From assembly GCA_028713975.1 (NCBI GenBank), contig JAQTNE010000006.1:62001-126000 (forward strand): DNA of 64,000 nucleotides, given 5' to 3'. A program made the translations under genes and the position numbers. This DNA is from Sulfuricella sp. Its GTDB lineage: Bacteria > Pseudomonadota > Gammaproteobacteria > Burkholderiales > Sulfuricellaceae. Positions 8,957 through 18,588 of the stretch are shown one piece after another (the first letter of the stretch is position 1; each line of letters starts with the position of its first letter). The notes under the pieces are model-generated. The model saw nothing but the letters and a program-made list of their open reading frames with translations. It made no database searches and was not told where the DNA came from.

Positions 8957-9877
8957 ATGAGATTGGCTATGGTGGGCTTGGGGAAAATGGGCGGTAATAT
9001 GGCGCGGCGTTTGCGCCGGGGCGGTGTCGAGGTGGTTGGCTACGACCGCAATCCGCCCGTGGTGGCGGGCCTGGCTGCCGAGGAAGGCGTCATTGCGGCT
9101 TCCTCGGTTGCCGATGCGGTAACCAAATTGCAAACGCCGCGCGTGGTCTGGCTCATGCTGCCGAGCGGCGAACCAACCGAAGCCCAGATCCGGGAGCTGG
9201 CGCCGCTGCTTTCCAGCGGCGACATTGTCGTGGATGGCGGCAACTCCAATTACAAGGATAGCCAGCGCCGCGGTGCCTGGCTGGCGGAGCAGGGCATTGG
9301 TTTCATGGATGCGGGCACATCGGGTGGGATATGGGGACTGGAAAACGGCTATTGCCTGATGGTGGGCGCAACGCCCGCGGTGGCGAAAACCATGGAGCCG
9401 GTGCTCAAGGCGCTGGCGCCCGCCCCGGATCGCGGCTGGGCGCATGTCGGCCCGGTCGGCTCCGGGCATTTTACCAAGATGGTTCACAACGGCATCGAAT
9501 ACGGCATGATGCAGGCGATGGCCGAGGGGCTGGAGCTGCTGCGCGGTAAACAGGAATTTGCGCTTGATCTGGCGGAGATTACCGAATTGTGGCGCCACAG
9601 CTCGGTGGTGCGAAGCTGGCTGCTGGATCTGACCGCTGAGGGGCTCAAGGGCGACCAAGCCCTGGATAACATTGCGCCCTATGTGGCGGATTCGGGCGAA
9701 GGGCGCTGGACCGCAATGGAAGCAGTGGAGCAGGGCGTGGCTGCGCCGGTGCTGACCCTGGCCTTGCAGATGCGTTTTGCCAGCCAGAATTCAACCGGCT
9801 ACGGTTATCGCGTACTCTCCATGATGCGTAACGCATTCGGCGGCCATGCGGTGAAGCAGGCGGGAGGCGGCAAATGA
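8957..9877 (+). CDS. gnd: 6-phosphogluconate dehydrogenase, decarboxylating (short form)
   Basis: Oxidises and decarboxylates 6-phosphogluconate to ribulose 5-phosphate. The N-terminal dinucleotide-binding motif is MVGLGKMGGNMARRL, followed by the substrate-binding DGGNSNYKDSQRR, GTSGGIWGLENGYCLM and the catalytic FTKMVHNGIEYGMMQAMAEG. At 306 aa it belongs to the short (about 300 aa) group rather than the roughly 470-aa E. coli type; short forms are often NAD-preferring, which is not shown here. A good ribosome site (GAGGAGAG) precedes the ATG. The stop overlaps the zwf start by 4 bases, giving a gnd-zwf operon. Confidence 0.95.
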   Translation: MRLAMVGLGKMGGNMARRLRRGGVEVVGYDRNPPVVAGLAAEEGVIAASSVADAVTKLQTPRVVWLMLPSGEPTEAQIRELAPLLSSGDIVVDGGNSNYKDSQRRGAWLAEQGIGFMDAGTSGGIWGLENGYCLMVGATPAVAKTMEPVLKALAPAPDRGWAHVGPVGSGHFTKMVHNGIEYGMMQAMAEGLELLRGKQEFALDLAEITELWRHSSVVRSWLLDLTAEGLKGDQALDNIAPYVADSGEGRWTAMEAVEQGVAAPVLTLALQMRFASQNSTGYGYRVLSMMRNAFGGHAVKQAGGGK

Positions 9878-11379
9878 AAGCCATGGATCCATGTACCCTG
9901 GTCATTTTTGGCGCCGGAGGGAACCTGTCGCGGATCAAGTTGATTCCGGCACTTTTCCGCCTTGAAGCGGCAGGGCGCCTGCCCGAGAAAATGGTGATTC
10001 TTGCTTCCAGCCTGGAGCGTTGGACCCGCGAGCAGTGGTTGGAAGAAGTGCTGTCCATGCTGGAGAAAAAATATCCAAAAGGCTTCGACGAGCAGGCATT
10101 CAAGCGCTTTCGCGCACGGCTCCATTACCATCCCAACCCGCCGGACGATGCCGATGCCTATCGGAACCTGCACAAGCTCCTGGATGAAGACACCAATTTT
10201 CCGCCCAATGTGGTGTTCTACATGTCGGTGCGCCCGTCGGAGTTTCCCGGCATCATTGAAAAGCTGGGTGGAGTCGGCCTGCTCAAGCAGAAAAAGGGCT
10301 GGCGTCGCGTCGTGATCGAAAAGCCGTTCGGCCATGACTTGTTGAGTGCGCAAACTTTGCAGAGCAGCCTGTACAAGCATCTGGACGAGCCGCAGATTTA
10401 CCGTATCGACCATTACCTTGGCAAGGGCACGGTGCAGAACATCATGGTGTTCCGCTTTGCCAATTTATTGCTGGAACCGCTGTGGAACCACCACTACATC
10501 GACCATGTGCAAATCACCCATTCCGAAACGCTGGGGGTGGAAGGCCGTACCGATTATTATGAAAGTGCCGGCGCATTGCGCGACATGATCCAGAGCCATT
10601 TGCTGCAGTTGATGGCGCTGGTGGCGATGGAGCCGCCCGTGTCGATGACCCCGGAGCATTTGCGTGATGAAAAGGTCAAGGTGCTCAAGGCGATCCGCCC
10701 GATCACGCAGAACGCGGTGCACGCTCATGCTTTCCGCGGCCAGTACGAGAGCGGCGTGGTCGACGGCAAGCCGGTTCCCGGCTATCTGGAAGCGGCTGGC
10801 GTGGCATCCGACAGCGTTACCGAAACCTATGCCGCGCTGAAATTATTCGTCGATAACTGGCGCTGGGCGGGAGTGCCGTTTTACCTGCGCACCGGCAAGC
10901 GCATGGCGGAAAACGGTTCGGCGATTTGCATCCGCTTCAAGCGACCGCCGCAAGACCTGTTGCGTCTGACTCACCATGAACGTTCGCACCCCAATTGGAT
11001 ATTGCTCGGCATCCAGCCCAACGACTGCCTGAAGATGGAGCTTCAGGTCAGGGTTCCGGGGCTCGATCTGAACACCCGCACTATCAGCCTGGATGCCACC
11101 TACCGTAAGGGTAACGAAGAGGATTACGATGCCTACGAAGGTTTGCTGCTGGACGTGATGATGGGCGACCAGTCGCTGTTCCTGCGTATCGATGAAGTGG
11201 AAAATGCGTGGCGTGTCGTCGATCCCGTGCTTAAGGTCTGGTCGATGGAGCGCGATTTTATCAACGGCTACCAGGCCGGCAGTTGGGGGCCGCGCGGTAC
11301 CTACCGCCTGTTCGACCGCGACGACCAGTTCTGGCGGCAATCGCTTGATATCGATGGCGCTGATTTGCAGGCTTATTGA
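9874..11379 (+). CDS. zwf: Glucose-6-phosphate 1-dehydrogenase, copy 1
   Basis: First enzyme of the oxidative pentose phosphate pathway, making 6-phosphogluconolactone and NAD(P)H. The substrate motif RIDHYLGKGTVQN carries the catalytic lysine/histidine region, and EKPFGHD is present. The nucleotide-binding loop reads VIFGAGGNLSRIKL, with Asn where many family members have Asp (GDL). The length of 501 aa is normal. It overlaps gnd and is followed by a strong terminator. A second, clearly different zwf lies 2.3 kb downstream in a tRNA-flanked islet. ATG at 9883 is a possible alternative start. Confidence 0.95.
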   Translation: MKAMDPCTLVIFGAGGNLSRIKLIPALFRLEAAGRLPEKMVILASSLERWTREQWLEEVLSMLEKKYPKGFDEQAFKRFRARLHYHPNPPDDADAYRNLHKLLDEDTNFPPNVVFYMSVRPSEFPGIIEKLGGVGLLKQKKGWRRVVIEKPFGHDLLSAQTLQSSLYKHLDEPQIYRIDHYLGKGTVQNIMVFRFANLLLEPLWNHHYIDHVQITHSETLGVEGRTDYYESAGALRDMIQSHLLQLMALVAMEPPVSMTPEHLRDEKVKVLKAIRPITQNAVHAHAFRGQYESGVVDGKPVPGYLEAAGVASDSVTETYAALKLFVDNWRWAGVPFYLRTGKRMAENGSAICIRFKRPPQDLLRLTHHERSHPNWILLGIQPNDCLKMELQVRVPGLDLNTRTISLDATYRKGNEEDYDAYEGLLLDVMMGDQSLFLRIDEVENAWRVVDPVLKVWSMERDFINGYQAGSWGPRGTYRLFDRDDQFWRQSLDIDGADLQAY

Positions 11380-11396
11380 ATAATCAAGGTGAAAAT

Positions 11397-11429
11397 AAAA
11401 AAGCCAGCCTGGATAGGCTGGCTTTTTTA
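11397..11429. terminator. Rho-independent terminator after zwf (bidirectional)
   Basis: A 9-base-pair stem AAGCCAGCC / GGCTGGCTT with loop TGGATA is followed by a T run and preceded by an A run. It ends the gnd-zwf transcript on the plus strand and can also end the leftward tRNA transcript. Confidence 0.93.
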
Positions 11430-11433
11430 ATGC

Positions 11434-11510
11434 TGGCGGAGTGGACGGGACTCGAACCCGCGACCCCCGGCGTGACAGGCCGGTATTCTAACCAACTGAA
11501 CTACCACTCC
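11434..11510 (-). tRNA. tRNA-Asp (anticodon GTC)
   Basis: 77-base tRNA read on the minus strand with encoded CCA. The anticodon stem-loop contains CTGTCAC, giving GTC; the T-loop GGTTCGAGTCC and a 7-bp acceptor stem (GGAGTGG/CCACTCC) are intact. It is the last gene of the leftward tRNA series behind gltX. Confidence 0.97.
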
Positions 11511-11559
11511 ATAACTGCATCGACTTAGGCACCAAGTGAAACGCGGTGCAAAATCGCAA

Positions 11560-11588
11560 AATTAAAGGGCTTGGATTTCTCCAAGCCC
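11560..11588 (-). terminator. Putative terminator between tRNA-Glu and tRNA-Asp
   Basis: On the minus strand the hairpin GGGCTTGG-AGAAAT-CCAAGCCC (plus-strand 11567-11588) is followed by TTTAATTTT. It sits just 9 bases after tRNA-Glu, so part of the transcription may stop before tRNA-Asp. Confidence 0.7.
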
Positions 11589-11597
11589 TACTTAACC

Positions 11598-11673
11598 TGG
11601 CGTCCCCAACCGGATTCGAACCGGTGTTATCGCCGTGAAAGGGCGGTGTCCTAGGCCTCTAGACGATGGGGAC
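11598..11673 (-). tRNA. tRNA-Glu (anticodon TTC)
   Basis: 76-base minus-strand tRNA with encoded CCA. The anticodon loop CCCTTTCACG gives TTC, and the acceptor stem GTCCCCA pairs with TGGGGAC. It lies downstream of gltX, the synthetase that charges it. Confidence 0.97.
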
Positions 11674-11679
11674 CTAAAT

Positions 11680-11755
<76 letters not shown>

Positions 11756-11797
11756 GAAAGGCCGCCACTATACGGGCGCTCGGGCGGATTGTCAATA

Positions 11798-13186
11798 CTA
11801 TTTGAAGCTTGCAATCTGCGCTGAAATCCGTTTCAGGACTTCCTCGCGACCCAGCAATTCTAACACAGCATCGACCGCAGGGGTTTGCGTTTCTCCGGTG
11901 ACGAGCAGGCGCAGCGGCATGGCGATTTTGGGGAACTTGAGTCCATGCTCGGCGACAACGGATTTCAGCAGGCTGTTGATGGCCTGTTTGTTCCATTCGA
12001 CCTGCTCCAGTTTTTCCAGTAGCTGGTGGATGACAGGGACGATTTCCGGCGTGACGTGTTCCGCCATCAGTTCAGGAGAAGGCGTCAATGGCCGGTAGAA
12101 ATATACGGCGGCATCGGCCAGTTCCTCTATGGTGTTTACCCGTTCCTTGAGCAGGTCGATGACCACCTCCAGGCGCGGCCCATTTTCCGGATTGCAGCAG
12201 TCCGTTTCCATGAATGGCATCACCAGCCCGGCAAGACGGGAGCTGTCGGTTTTTTTGATGTACTGCTGGTTGAGCCAGAGCAGCTTTTCCGGATTGAATT
12301 TTGCTGGCGATTTCGAGATGGAGTCGAGGTCGAACCACTCGACGAACTGATCCAGATCGAAAACTTCTTCGTCGCCTTTCGCCCAGCCCAGGCGCGCCAG
12401 GTAATTCAACAGCGCTTCCGGCAGGTAGCCGTCTTCCTGATACTGCATCACGCTGACCGCGCCATGCCGCTTCGACAGGCGCTCGCCGTCGTGGCCGAGG
12501 ATCATCGGTACGTGAGCATACTGCGGCAGTGGTGCATTGAGCGCCTTGAGAATGTTGATCTGACGAGGCGTGTTGTTGAGGTGATCGTCGCCGCGAATGA
12601 CGTGGGTGATATTCATGTCCCAGTCATCCACCACCACGCAGAAATTGTAGGTCGGCGTGCCGTCGCTACGCGCGATGATGAGATCGTCGAGTTCGCCATT
12701 GCTGACCACGACCCGGCCCTTGACCAGATCGTCGATCACCACGCCGCCTTCGAGCGGGGTTTTGAAGCGGATTACCGGCTGCACTCCGGTTGGCGGAGTC
12801 GCTTTGGAATCGCGCCAACGGCGGTCGTAGCGCGGTTTCAGGCCGGCGGCCATCTGCTCCTCGCGCAATTTCTCCAGTTCTTCCTTACTGGCATAGCAGT
12901 GATAGGCCTTACCTTCGTCGAGCAGTTGCTGAATTACCTGCCGGTAGCGATCCATGCGCTGCATCTGGTAGAAGGGGCCTTCGTCGTAATCGAGGCCGAG
13001 CCAGTCCATGCCATCGAGAATGGCCTGCACCGATGCTTCGGTGGAGCGTTCCAGGTCGGTGTCTTCGATGCGCAACACGAAGGTGCCTTTGTGTTTGCGG
13101 GCGAAGGCCCATGAGAACAGGGCGGTGCGGGCGCCGCCGATATGCAGGTAGCCGGTCGGGCTGGGAGCGAAACGAGTGCGAACCAT
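11798..13186 (-). CDS. gltX: Glutamyl-tRNA synthetase
   Basis: Class I aminoacyl-tRNA synthetase that charges tRNA-Glu. The HIGH-type motif is [12 protein letters not shown] (about residues 9-20), followed by [13 protein letters not shown]; the KMSKS counterpart is [10 protein letters not shown]. The product is 462 aa, the usual length, with the C-terminal anticodon-binding helical domain complete. The gene is followed on the same strand by tRNA-Ala, tRNA-Glu and tRNA-Asp, so the synthetase and its substrate tRNA may share a transcript. The upstream side is a 125-base region divergent from tRNA-Val. Confidence 0.96.
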   Translation of the reverse strand: MVRTRFAPSPTGYLHIGGARTALFSWAFARKHKGTFVLRIEDTDLERSTEASVQAILDGMDWLGLDYDEGPFYQMQRMDRYRQVIQQLLDEGKAYHCYASKEELEKLREEQMAAGLKPRYDRRWRDSKATPPTGVQPVIRFKTPLEGGVVIDDLVKGRVVVSNGELDDLIIARSDGTPTYNFCVVVDDWDMNITHVIRGDDHLNNTPRQINILKALNAPLPQYAHVPMILGHDGERLSKRHGAVSVMQYQEDGYLPEALLNYLARLGWAKGDEEVFDLDQFVEWFDLDSISKSPAKFNPEKLLWLNQQYIKKTDSSRLAGLVMPFMETDCCNPENGPRLEVVIDLLKERVNTIEELADAAVYFYRPLTPSPELMAEHVTPEIVPVIHQLLEKLEQVEWNKQAINSLLKSVVAEHGLKFPKIAMPLRLLVTGETQTPAVDAVLELLGREEVLKRISAQIASFK

Positions 13187-13266
13187 GTTTTTTTACGGAT
13201 AAGAAAAAAGAACTATTTTACGACAAACTATGGATAAATTTCGTAGAAATCGAGGCGGCTCTTTAA

Positions 13267-13295
13267 TTGACGTTTTTCGGGCGATATGATCTAAT
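13267..13295 (+). promoter_or_regulatory. Sigma-70 promoter of tRNA-Val
   Basis: -35 TTGACG (13267-13272), 17-base spacer and -10 TCTAAT (13290-13295), followed by a GC-rich discriminator (TGCGCC), as is usual for growth-rate-controlled stable RNA genes. The tRNA begins 16 bases later. Confidence 0.8.
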
Positions 13296-13311
13296 TGCGC
13301 CTCTTTTTGTT

Positions 13312-13386
13312 GGGTGGTTAGCTCAGCGGTAGAGCACTGCCTTCACACGGCAGGGGTCACAGGTTCAATCCCTGTACCACCCACCA
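13312..13386 (+). tRNA. tRNA-Val (anticodon CAC)
   Basis: 75-base tRNA with encoded CCA. Acceptor stem GGGTGGT/ACCACCC, anticodon stem CTGCC/GGCAG and loop TTCACAC give anticodon CAC. Its 3' half recurs in degraded form at 18462-18499, on the far side of zwf2-tal-tkt, as expected for an integration target whose 3' end was rebuilt by the incoming DNA. Confidence 0.96.
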
Positions 13387-13658
13387 ATTCAACATGCTGA
13401 TCGGAAATGAATTTTCTCGTTTCTTGGTCTGTCATTCCCCGAATCGTTTCCATGCTTTAAATTCGCGGCACATGATTATGTGCGGCGCGATGGGTTTTTA
13501 GCTTGAATGGTCGCAGGTCTTTGCCTATATTTATTTTAAGCGCTTCTGTCGGCTGAAATGCAGTGGCGTGTTCAAACAGGGCTATCCATACTGCGGATGC
13601 AAGATGCCGTCCACTTCGTGGCGGGCATGATGAGAAGTAAGGAAGAGGTAAGCTGAGG
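13387..13658. other. Non-coding leader between tRNA-Val and zwf copy 2
   Basis: 272 bases with no convincing gene. It has a small inverted repeat GCACAT-GATT-ATGTGC at 13468-13483 and AG-rich sequence before the zwf2 ATG that can serve as ribosome site. No clear promoter hexamers were found, so how the islet operon is transcribed (own promoter or read-through from tRNA-Val) is open. Confidence 0.6.
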
Positions 13659-15083
13659 ATGAGCAAGACTAACGGTAGCGTAGTGCAGTCCGACGCGCTG
13701 GTGCTTTTCGGCGTGACGGGCGATCTTGCCCATAAGAAAATTTTCCCTGCGCTCTATGCCATGGCGAAACGAGGCGCATTGAAGGTTCCGGTTGTCGGCG
13801 TCGCTTATTCGAAATGGAGTCTGGCGGATCTGCATGAGCGCGTGAAGGACAGCATAAAGCAATCGGGCGGGATCGATGACCAGTGCGCTCTTGACCATCT
13901 TCTCTCCCAGATACGCTATGTGGAGGGTGACTACAATGACCGTGGCACGTTCGCGGCGATAAAAAAAGCATTGGGTAGTGCTCGGCGCCCGGCGCATTAC
14001 CTTGCCATTCCGCCTGCGCTCTTCGCGACGGTCATTCAGGGGCTCGGCGCCTCTGGCTTGGCCAACCATGCGCGCGTCATCGTCGAAAAGCCGTTCGGAC
14101 GCGACCTGGCCTCCGCGCGGGAGCTTAACCGCATCGCACAGTCCGTGTTCCCGGAAGATTCAATATTTCGTATCGACCACTTCCTCGGGAAAGAGACGAT
14201 TATGAATATCCTCTATTTTCGCTTCGCCAATTCTTTTCTCGAGCCGATCTGGAACCGTAACTACATAGCCAGCGTCCAGATCACGCTGGCCGAAGATTTC
14301 GGCGTAGAGGGACGCGGCGCGTTTTACGAAAGCGCCGGTTGTCTGCGTGACGTGATTCAAAACCATCTTTTCCAGATCGTCGCGCTGCTTGCCATGGAAC
14401 CGCCAGCCTATAGGGGCTATGGCGCTGTGCACAGCGAAAAATCCAAGGTTTTTCAGGCCATGCGCCCGCTGCATCCGGATGATCTGGTACGCGGCCAGTA
14501 CGCCGGCTATAGAAAGGAGCCGGAGGTGGCGAAGCACTCCGATGTCGAGACTTTTTGCGCGCTGCGGCTTTTTATCGACTCGTGGCGCTGGGAGGGGGTG
14601 CCGTGGTACCTGCGTTCCGGCAAATTTCTGGCTGAAACGGCAGCAGAGGTCATGGTGGAGCTGAAGCCGCCGCCACAAAGGCTGTTCGCCGACTCGGTGC
14701 CGGAGACCAATTATTTGCGCTTTCGGATATCTCCCAGCTCCGCTATTGCCCTTGCCGCTCGCGTCAAACGCGCAGGGAAAGAGTTCATCGGCGACCAGCG
14801 AGAGCTCTACCTGGTTGAAGAGCAATCGGGAGAGGAGACGCCTTACGAGCGGCTTCTAGGGTATGCCATGGCGGGCAATGGATCGCTTTTCACCCGTGAG
14901 GATGCAGTTGAGGCCGCTTGGGCGGTGGTCGACCCGGTTCTGAAGGATCACCACCGGGCCCACTCTTACAAGCGCGGCGGCTGGGGGCCGAAAGAGGCCG
15001 ACGCGCTCATTGTAGCGGGCAGTTGGCACAACCCCTTGCCGGAGCGGGGCTGTCCGCCTTGTTATGAAGCAGTCAACGAATAA
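13659..15083 (+). CDS. zwf: Glucose-6-phosphate 1-dehydrogenase, copy 2 (islet)
   Basis: Second G6PDH, 474 aa, clearly not a recent duplicate of the 501-aa copy upstream. The nucleotide loop is the common [14 protein letters not shown], with Asp, whereas copy 1 has GAGGNLS. The substrate motif [26 protein letters not shown] and [17 protein letters not shown] are intact, so it should be active. It heads the zwf-tal-tkt operon, 9 bases before tal. The differing sequence and the tRNA-flanked setting suggest separate origin by transfer. It may differ from copy 1 in cofactor preference or regulation; this is inference. Confidence 0.93.
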   Translation: MSKTNGSVVQSDALVLFGVTGDLAHKKIFPALYAMAKRGALKVPVVGVAYSKWSLADLHERVKDSIKQSGGIDDQCALDHLLSQIRYVEGDYNDRGTFAAIKKALGSARRPAHYLAIPPALFATVIQGLGASGLANHARVIVEKPFGRDLASARELNRIAQSVFPEDSIFRIDHFLGKETIMNILYFRFANSFLEPIWNRNYIASVQITLAEDFGVEGRGAFYESAGCLRDVIQNHLFQIVALLAMEPPAYRGYGAVHSEKSKVFQAMRPLHPDDLVRGQYAGYRKEPEVAKHSDVETFCALRLFIDSWRWEGVPWYLRSGKFLAETAAEVMVELKPPPQRLFADSVPETNYLRFRISPSSAIALAARVKRAGKEFIGDQRELYLVEEQSGEETPYERLLGYAMAGNGSLFTREDAVEAAWAVVDPVLKDHHRAHSYKRGGWGPKEADALIVAGSWHNPLPERGCPPCYEAVNE

Positions 15084-15092
15084 GGAGGTACC

Positions 15093-16187
15093 ATGAAGGC
15101 AACTCAGCAATTGCATAATATCGGTCAAAGCCTTTGGCTCGACAATATCACCCGTGGGCTGCTGACCAGCGGCACGCTGCGCCGTTACATCAATGAGTTT
15201 TCCGTGACGGGGCTGACCTCCAACCCTACGATCTTCGATAAGGCCATCAAGGACGCAGGTTTCTACGATGATGCCATCTATCAGAAAACCGCTGCGGGCA
15301 AGTCGGGCGAGGCGCTGTTCTACGAGCTTGCACTGGAGGATTTGACCCAGGCAGCAGATCTCTTGCGTCCGGTCTACGATGCTACCGGCGGGATTGACGG
15401 CTGGGTATCGCTGGAGGTATCGCCTTTGCTGGCCGACGACACGGCCAGCACCATCAAATCCGTGGCGGAACTTCATAGGCGTGCGAAACGCCCCAATATT
15501 TTCATCAAGATTCCGGGTACCCGCGCAGGTATTCCCGCGATCGAGGAGTCAATCTTCGCGGGTGTGCCGGTGAATGTCACGCTGCTGTTTTCACGCGAGC
15601 AGTACGTTGCCGCAGCCGAGGCTTACCTGCGCGGAATCGAACGGCGGATCGCCGCCGGTCTCGACCCGAAGGTCGATTCCGTGGCATCGCTTTTTGTCAG
15701 CCGCTGGGATGTGGCGGTGAAAGACAGGGTTCCGGTGGCGCTTCGCAACCGCCTCGGGATCGCGATTGCCAAACGCACTTACGCAGCCTATCGCGAGCTG
15801 CTGGCCTCGCCCCGCTGGCGAAAGCTCGCCGACGCCGGTGCAAGGCCGCAACGCCTGTTGTGGGCGAGCACTGGCACCAAGGATCCTGATGCTCCGGAAA
15901 CGCTCTATATCGAAGCGCTCGCGGCACCTGACACGATCAACACCATACCCGAGAAAACGCTACTCGCTTTCGCCGATCATGGAAAAGTGGGAAGTGGATT
16001 ACCGACAGATGGTGGCGATGCAGAAGCGCTACTCGCTGAATTTACGCGGGCAGGGGTGGATGCCGTCGCACTCGCCGGCGAACTCCAGCTCGAGGGTGCC
16101 CAGTCGTTCAGCAAATCCTGGAGAGACCTGATGGATTGCATCGCCTCGAGGAGTGTGCCGCTCATGAAAGGCACTCAAGCCAAGTGA
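15093..16187 (+). CDS. tal: Transaldolase
   Basis: Transfers a dihydroxyacetone unit between sugar phosphates in the non-oxidative pentose phosphate pathway. At 364 aa it is of the larger transaldolase class found with zwf in cyanobacteria and actinobacteria. Key segments are SVTGLTSNPTIFDKAI, VSLEVSPLLADD, the Schiff-base lysine strand FIKIPGTRAGIPAIEE, VNVTLLFSREQY and LLWASTGTKDP. A strong ribosome site (AAGGAGG) precedes the ATG. It lies between zwf2 and tkt in the islet, spaced 9 and 36 bases, and is the only transaldolase in the window. Confidence 0.94.
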   Translation: MKATQQLHNIGQSLWLDNITRGLLTSGTLRRYINEFSVTGLTSNPTIFDKAIKDAGFYDDAIYQKTAAGKSGEALFYELALEDLTQAADLLRPVYDATGGIDGWVSLEVSPLLADDTASTIKSVAELHRRAKRPNIFIKIPGTRAGIPAIEESIFAGVPVNVTLLFSREQYVAAAEAYLRGIERRIAAGLDPKVDSVASLFVSRWDVAVKDRVPVALRNRLGIAIAKRTYAAYRELLASPRWRKLADAGARPQRLLWASTGTKDPDAPETLYIEALAAPDTINTIPEKTLLAFADHGKVGSGLPTDGGDAEALLAEFTRAGVDAVALAGELQLEGAQSFSKSWRDLMDCIASRSVPLMKGTQAK

Positions 16188-16223
16188 AAGTGACGGTAAT
16201 TCGCCGTTCAATAAGGAATTGTC

Positions 16224-18272
16224 ATGTCCGACCCGCTTGACCAGCTATGCATCAACACGCTTCGCTTCCTGTCGGTAGACATGGTGCAGAAAGCCAACAG
16301 CGGCCATCCCGGCCTGCCGCTGGGCGCCGCATCGATGGCCTATGCGCTATGGACGCGTCAGCTCAAGCATCATCCAGCCAACCCGCGCTGGGTAGACCGT
16401 GACCGCTTCGTGCTGTCGGCTGGGCATGGTTCGGCACTCCTCTACAGCCTGCTTTATGTGACCGGCTATGACCTGTCGCTGGAGGACATCAAGCAATTCC
16501 GCCAATGGGGCAGCAAGACGCCGGGGCATCCCGAGCGCGGCCATACGCCCGGCGTCGAAGTAACCACCGGCCCACTCGGCCAAGGCATGGCGAATGCCGT
16601 TGGTATGGCGATCGGCGAAGCGAATCTGGCCGCACGCTACAACCGCGACGGACACACGCCGATTGATCACCATACCTGGGCGATCATCAGCGATGGTGAT
16701 CTGATGGAAGGCGTTGCCTCCGAAGCCGCCTCGCTGGCCGGGCATCTGAAACTTGGCAAGCTGATCTGCCTGTACGACGACAACTACGTCACGCTTTCCG
16801 CCGGTACTGACATCACGTTTTCCGAAGATCGCGCCAAACGTTTCGAGGCCTATGGCTGGCAAACCATCAGCGTTGCCGATGGCAATGACGTGGCCGCGAT
16901 CAACGCCGCGCTGGATGTCGCCCGCGCTGACACCACGCGACCGTCGCTGATCCTGGTGCGCACGCACATCGGCTTTGGCTCACCTGAGCAGGATAGCCAC
17001 AAGGCACACGGCTCGCCGCTCGGCGACGAGGATGTAAAAAAGACCAAGGAGAGCCTTGGCTGGCCGGCTGAGCCGCCGTTTCTGGTACCCGAGCCGGCGC
17101 TGGCGCACTTCCGCGAGGCACAGGGCCGTGGTGCCAGGGCGGAGACCGAATGGAACAGGCGGCTGGACGCCTATGCCAAAGCCTTTCCGGAACTGGCAAA
17201 AGAGCTGCAAGGCCGGCTGCGCGGTGAGCTGCCGTCGGGTTGGGATGCGGACATCTCGGCCTTTCCTGCCGATGCCAAGGGAATGGCCACCCGCGTCGCT
17301 GGCGGCAAGGTTATGAACGCGTTTGCGCCGAAACTGCCTGCGCTTGTCGGTGGTTCGGCCGATCTTGACCCGTCCACCCACACTGCGCTGAAGGGGCTGG
17401 GTGACTTCAGCCCGGCAATGGCAGCTGGCGAGAGCACCGAAGGGCACTACGGCGACAGGGGCTTCGCCGGCCGCAACCTGCACTTCGGTGTGCGCGAACA
17501 CGCGATGGGCGCCATTCTCAACGGACTGGCTGCGCATGGCGGCTTCATCCCATACGGCGCCACCTTCCTGATCTTTTCCGACTACATGCGCCCGGCGATC
17601 CGCCTTGCCGCGTTGATGGGCGTGCACGTGGTGTATGTGCTAACTCACGACAGCATTGCACTCGGCGAAGACGGTCCCACCCACCAGCCGGTAGAACAGT
17701 TGGCCAGTCTGCGCGCGATTCCCAACCTCACCGTAATCCGTCCTGCCGATGCCAACGAAACTGCGGTGGCGTGGAAGGTGGCCGTGGAAACTCGCGACCG
17801 CCCGGTGCTGCTGGCGCTGACACGGCAGAACGTGCCCACGCTCGACCGCGACCGCTACGCCAGCGCCGACGGCTTGCGCAAAGGCGCGTATGTACTGAGT
17901 GACGCGAAAGACGGCAAACCATCGCTGACCCTGATCGCTACCGGCTCCGAAGTCAGCCTGATTCTCGCCGCCGCCGAGCGTCTGCGAAATGAAGGCGTCG
18001 CCGTACGTTGCGTGTCGATGCCGAGCTGGGAACTGTTCGATGCCCAGCCGCAAAGCTATCGCGACGAAGTGCTGTCGCCGGGTGTACCAGCACGGTTGGC
18101 GGTGGAGCTAGGCGTGTCCCAAGGTTGGAACCGCTACCTCGGCGACCGCGGCGATATGCTCGGCATCGAACACTTCGGCGCGTCCGCTCCCACCGAAAAC
18201 CTGCTGCGCGAATACGGCTTCACCGTCGACAACGTGGCGTCACGTGCGCGCAAGTTGCTGGCCTCGCTTTGA
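16224..18272 (+). CDS. tkt: Transketolase
   Basis: Thiamine-diphosphate enzyme moving two-carbon ketol units in the non-oxidative pentose phosphate and Calvin pathways. The N-terminal part has [20 protein letters not shown] and [16 protein letters not shown]; the thiamine-binding motif begins [19 protein letters not shown] and ends in YDDNYVTL. The pyrimidine domain has [19 protein letters not shown] and the C-terminal domain is complete. The product is 682 aa, slightly longer than the usual 660-670. It is the last gene of the islet, followed by 190 bases to the tRNA-Val fragment. Confidence 0.95.
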   Translation: MSDPLDQLCINTLRFLSVDMVQKANSGHPGLPLGAASMAYALWTRQLKHHPANPRWVDRDRFVLSAGHGSALLYSLLYVTGYDLSLEDIKQFRQWGSKTPGHPERGHTPGVEVTTGPLGQGMANAVGMAIGEANLAARYNRDGHTPIDHHTWAIISDGDLMEGVASEAASLAGHLKLGKLICLYDDNYVTLSAGTDITFSEDRAKRFEAYGWQTISVADGNDVAAINAALDVARADTTRPSLILVRTHIGFGSPEQDSHKAHGSPLGDEDVKKTKESLGWPAEPPFLVPEPALAHFREAQGRGARAETEWNRRLDAYAKAFPELAKELQGRLRGELPSGWDADISAFPADAKGMATRVAGGKVMNAFAPKLPALVGGSADLDPSTHTALKGLGDFSPAMAAGESTEGHYGDRGFAGRNLHFGVREHAMGAILNGLAAHGGFIPYGATFLIFSDYMRPAIRLAALMGVHVVYVLTHDSIALGEDGPTHQPVEQLASLRAIPNLTVIRPADANETAVAWKVAVETRDRPVLLALTRQNVPTLDRDRYASADGLRKGAYVLSDAKDGKPSLTLIATGSEVSLILAAAERLRNEGVAVRCVSMPSWELFDAQPQSYRDEVLSPGVPARLAVELGVSQGWNRYLGDRGDMLGIEHFGASAPTENLLREYGFTVDNVASRARKLLASL

Positions 18273-18588
18273 CCTTCCCTCGGTTTTTCGTCTTCCAGGG
18301 AATTCAGGGTATTCCCACGGGCCGCCGTCCGTAGCCTTGAGATCGCCCCAAATTTGCGCCACTGAAAGCGCTAAATCGTGCTAATATGGTCGCAGATGAT
18401 TTGACATAGTCTGTTGTATTTTAAGCCTTCACGTTGACCAACAATAAAAAATCGGTTGCAATTCACACGGCAGGGGTCACAGGTTCTATTCCTGTGCCAA
18501 TCGTCATTTACCGCGCCCGATGCTATCCTTAAAATCTTTCCGGATTAGTCGCTCCGACCAACGCTGGCTTTCTCGTTCTGAGGAAAAA
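18273..18588. other. Intergenic region with the islet's right junction
   Basis: 316 bases without a gene. It contains a TTGACA hexamer at 18401 with no good -10 partner, the tRNA-Val fragment at 18462-18499, and the lolA ribosome site (GAGGAAAAA) just before the TTG start at 18589. No hairpin terminator for tkt was found. Confidence 0.6.
18462..18499 (+). pseudogene. Degenerate 3' fragment of tRNA-Val (attR-like)
   Basis: The first 25 bases are identical to tRNA-Val 13342-13366 (anticodon arm, variable loop and start of the T arm). The following T-loop/acceptor part is diverged (about 10 of 14 bases kept) and the encoded CCA is lost. There is no 5' half, so it cannot be a working tRNA. It is best read as the far junction of the inserted islet. 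Confidence 0.75.

Larger units (their letters stand above)
13342..18486. mobile_element. Putative genomic islet at tRNA-Val carrying zwf-tal-tkt
   Basis: A 25-base exact direct repeat, TTCACACGGCAGGGGTCACA followed by GGTTC, is found inside tRNA-Val (13342-13366) and again at 18462-18486. The two copies are 5,120 bases apart and enclose exactly one gene set: a second glucose-6-phosphate dehydrogenase, transaldolase and transketolase. The layout (whole tRNA at one end, 3' fragment at the other) is that of attL/attR after site-specific integration. No integrase or transposase is present, so the element would be an immobile remnant or was moved in trans. Duplication of tRNA-Val followed by decay is the alternative. 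Confidence 0.6.

Noticed and set aside
12026..13114. 362-codon plus-strand frame opposite gltX
   Set aside because: Shadow of the synthetase gene; no motif or ribosome site.
13457..13666. Possible small gene on the minus strand between tRNA-Val and zwf2
   Set aside because: No ribosome site, no recognisable sequence, and it overlaps the zwf2 start region.
18401..18430. Promoter with TTGACA before the tRNA-Val fragment
   Set aside because: No acceptable -10 hexamer at 16-18 bases; left as a mere -35-like hexamer.
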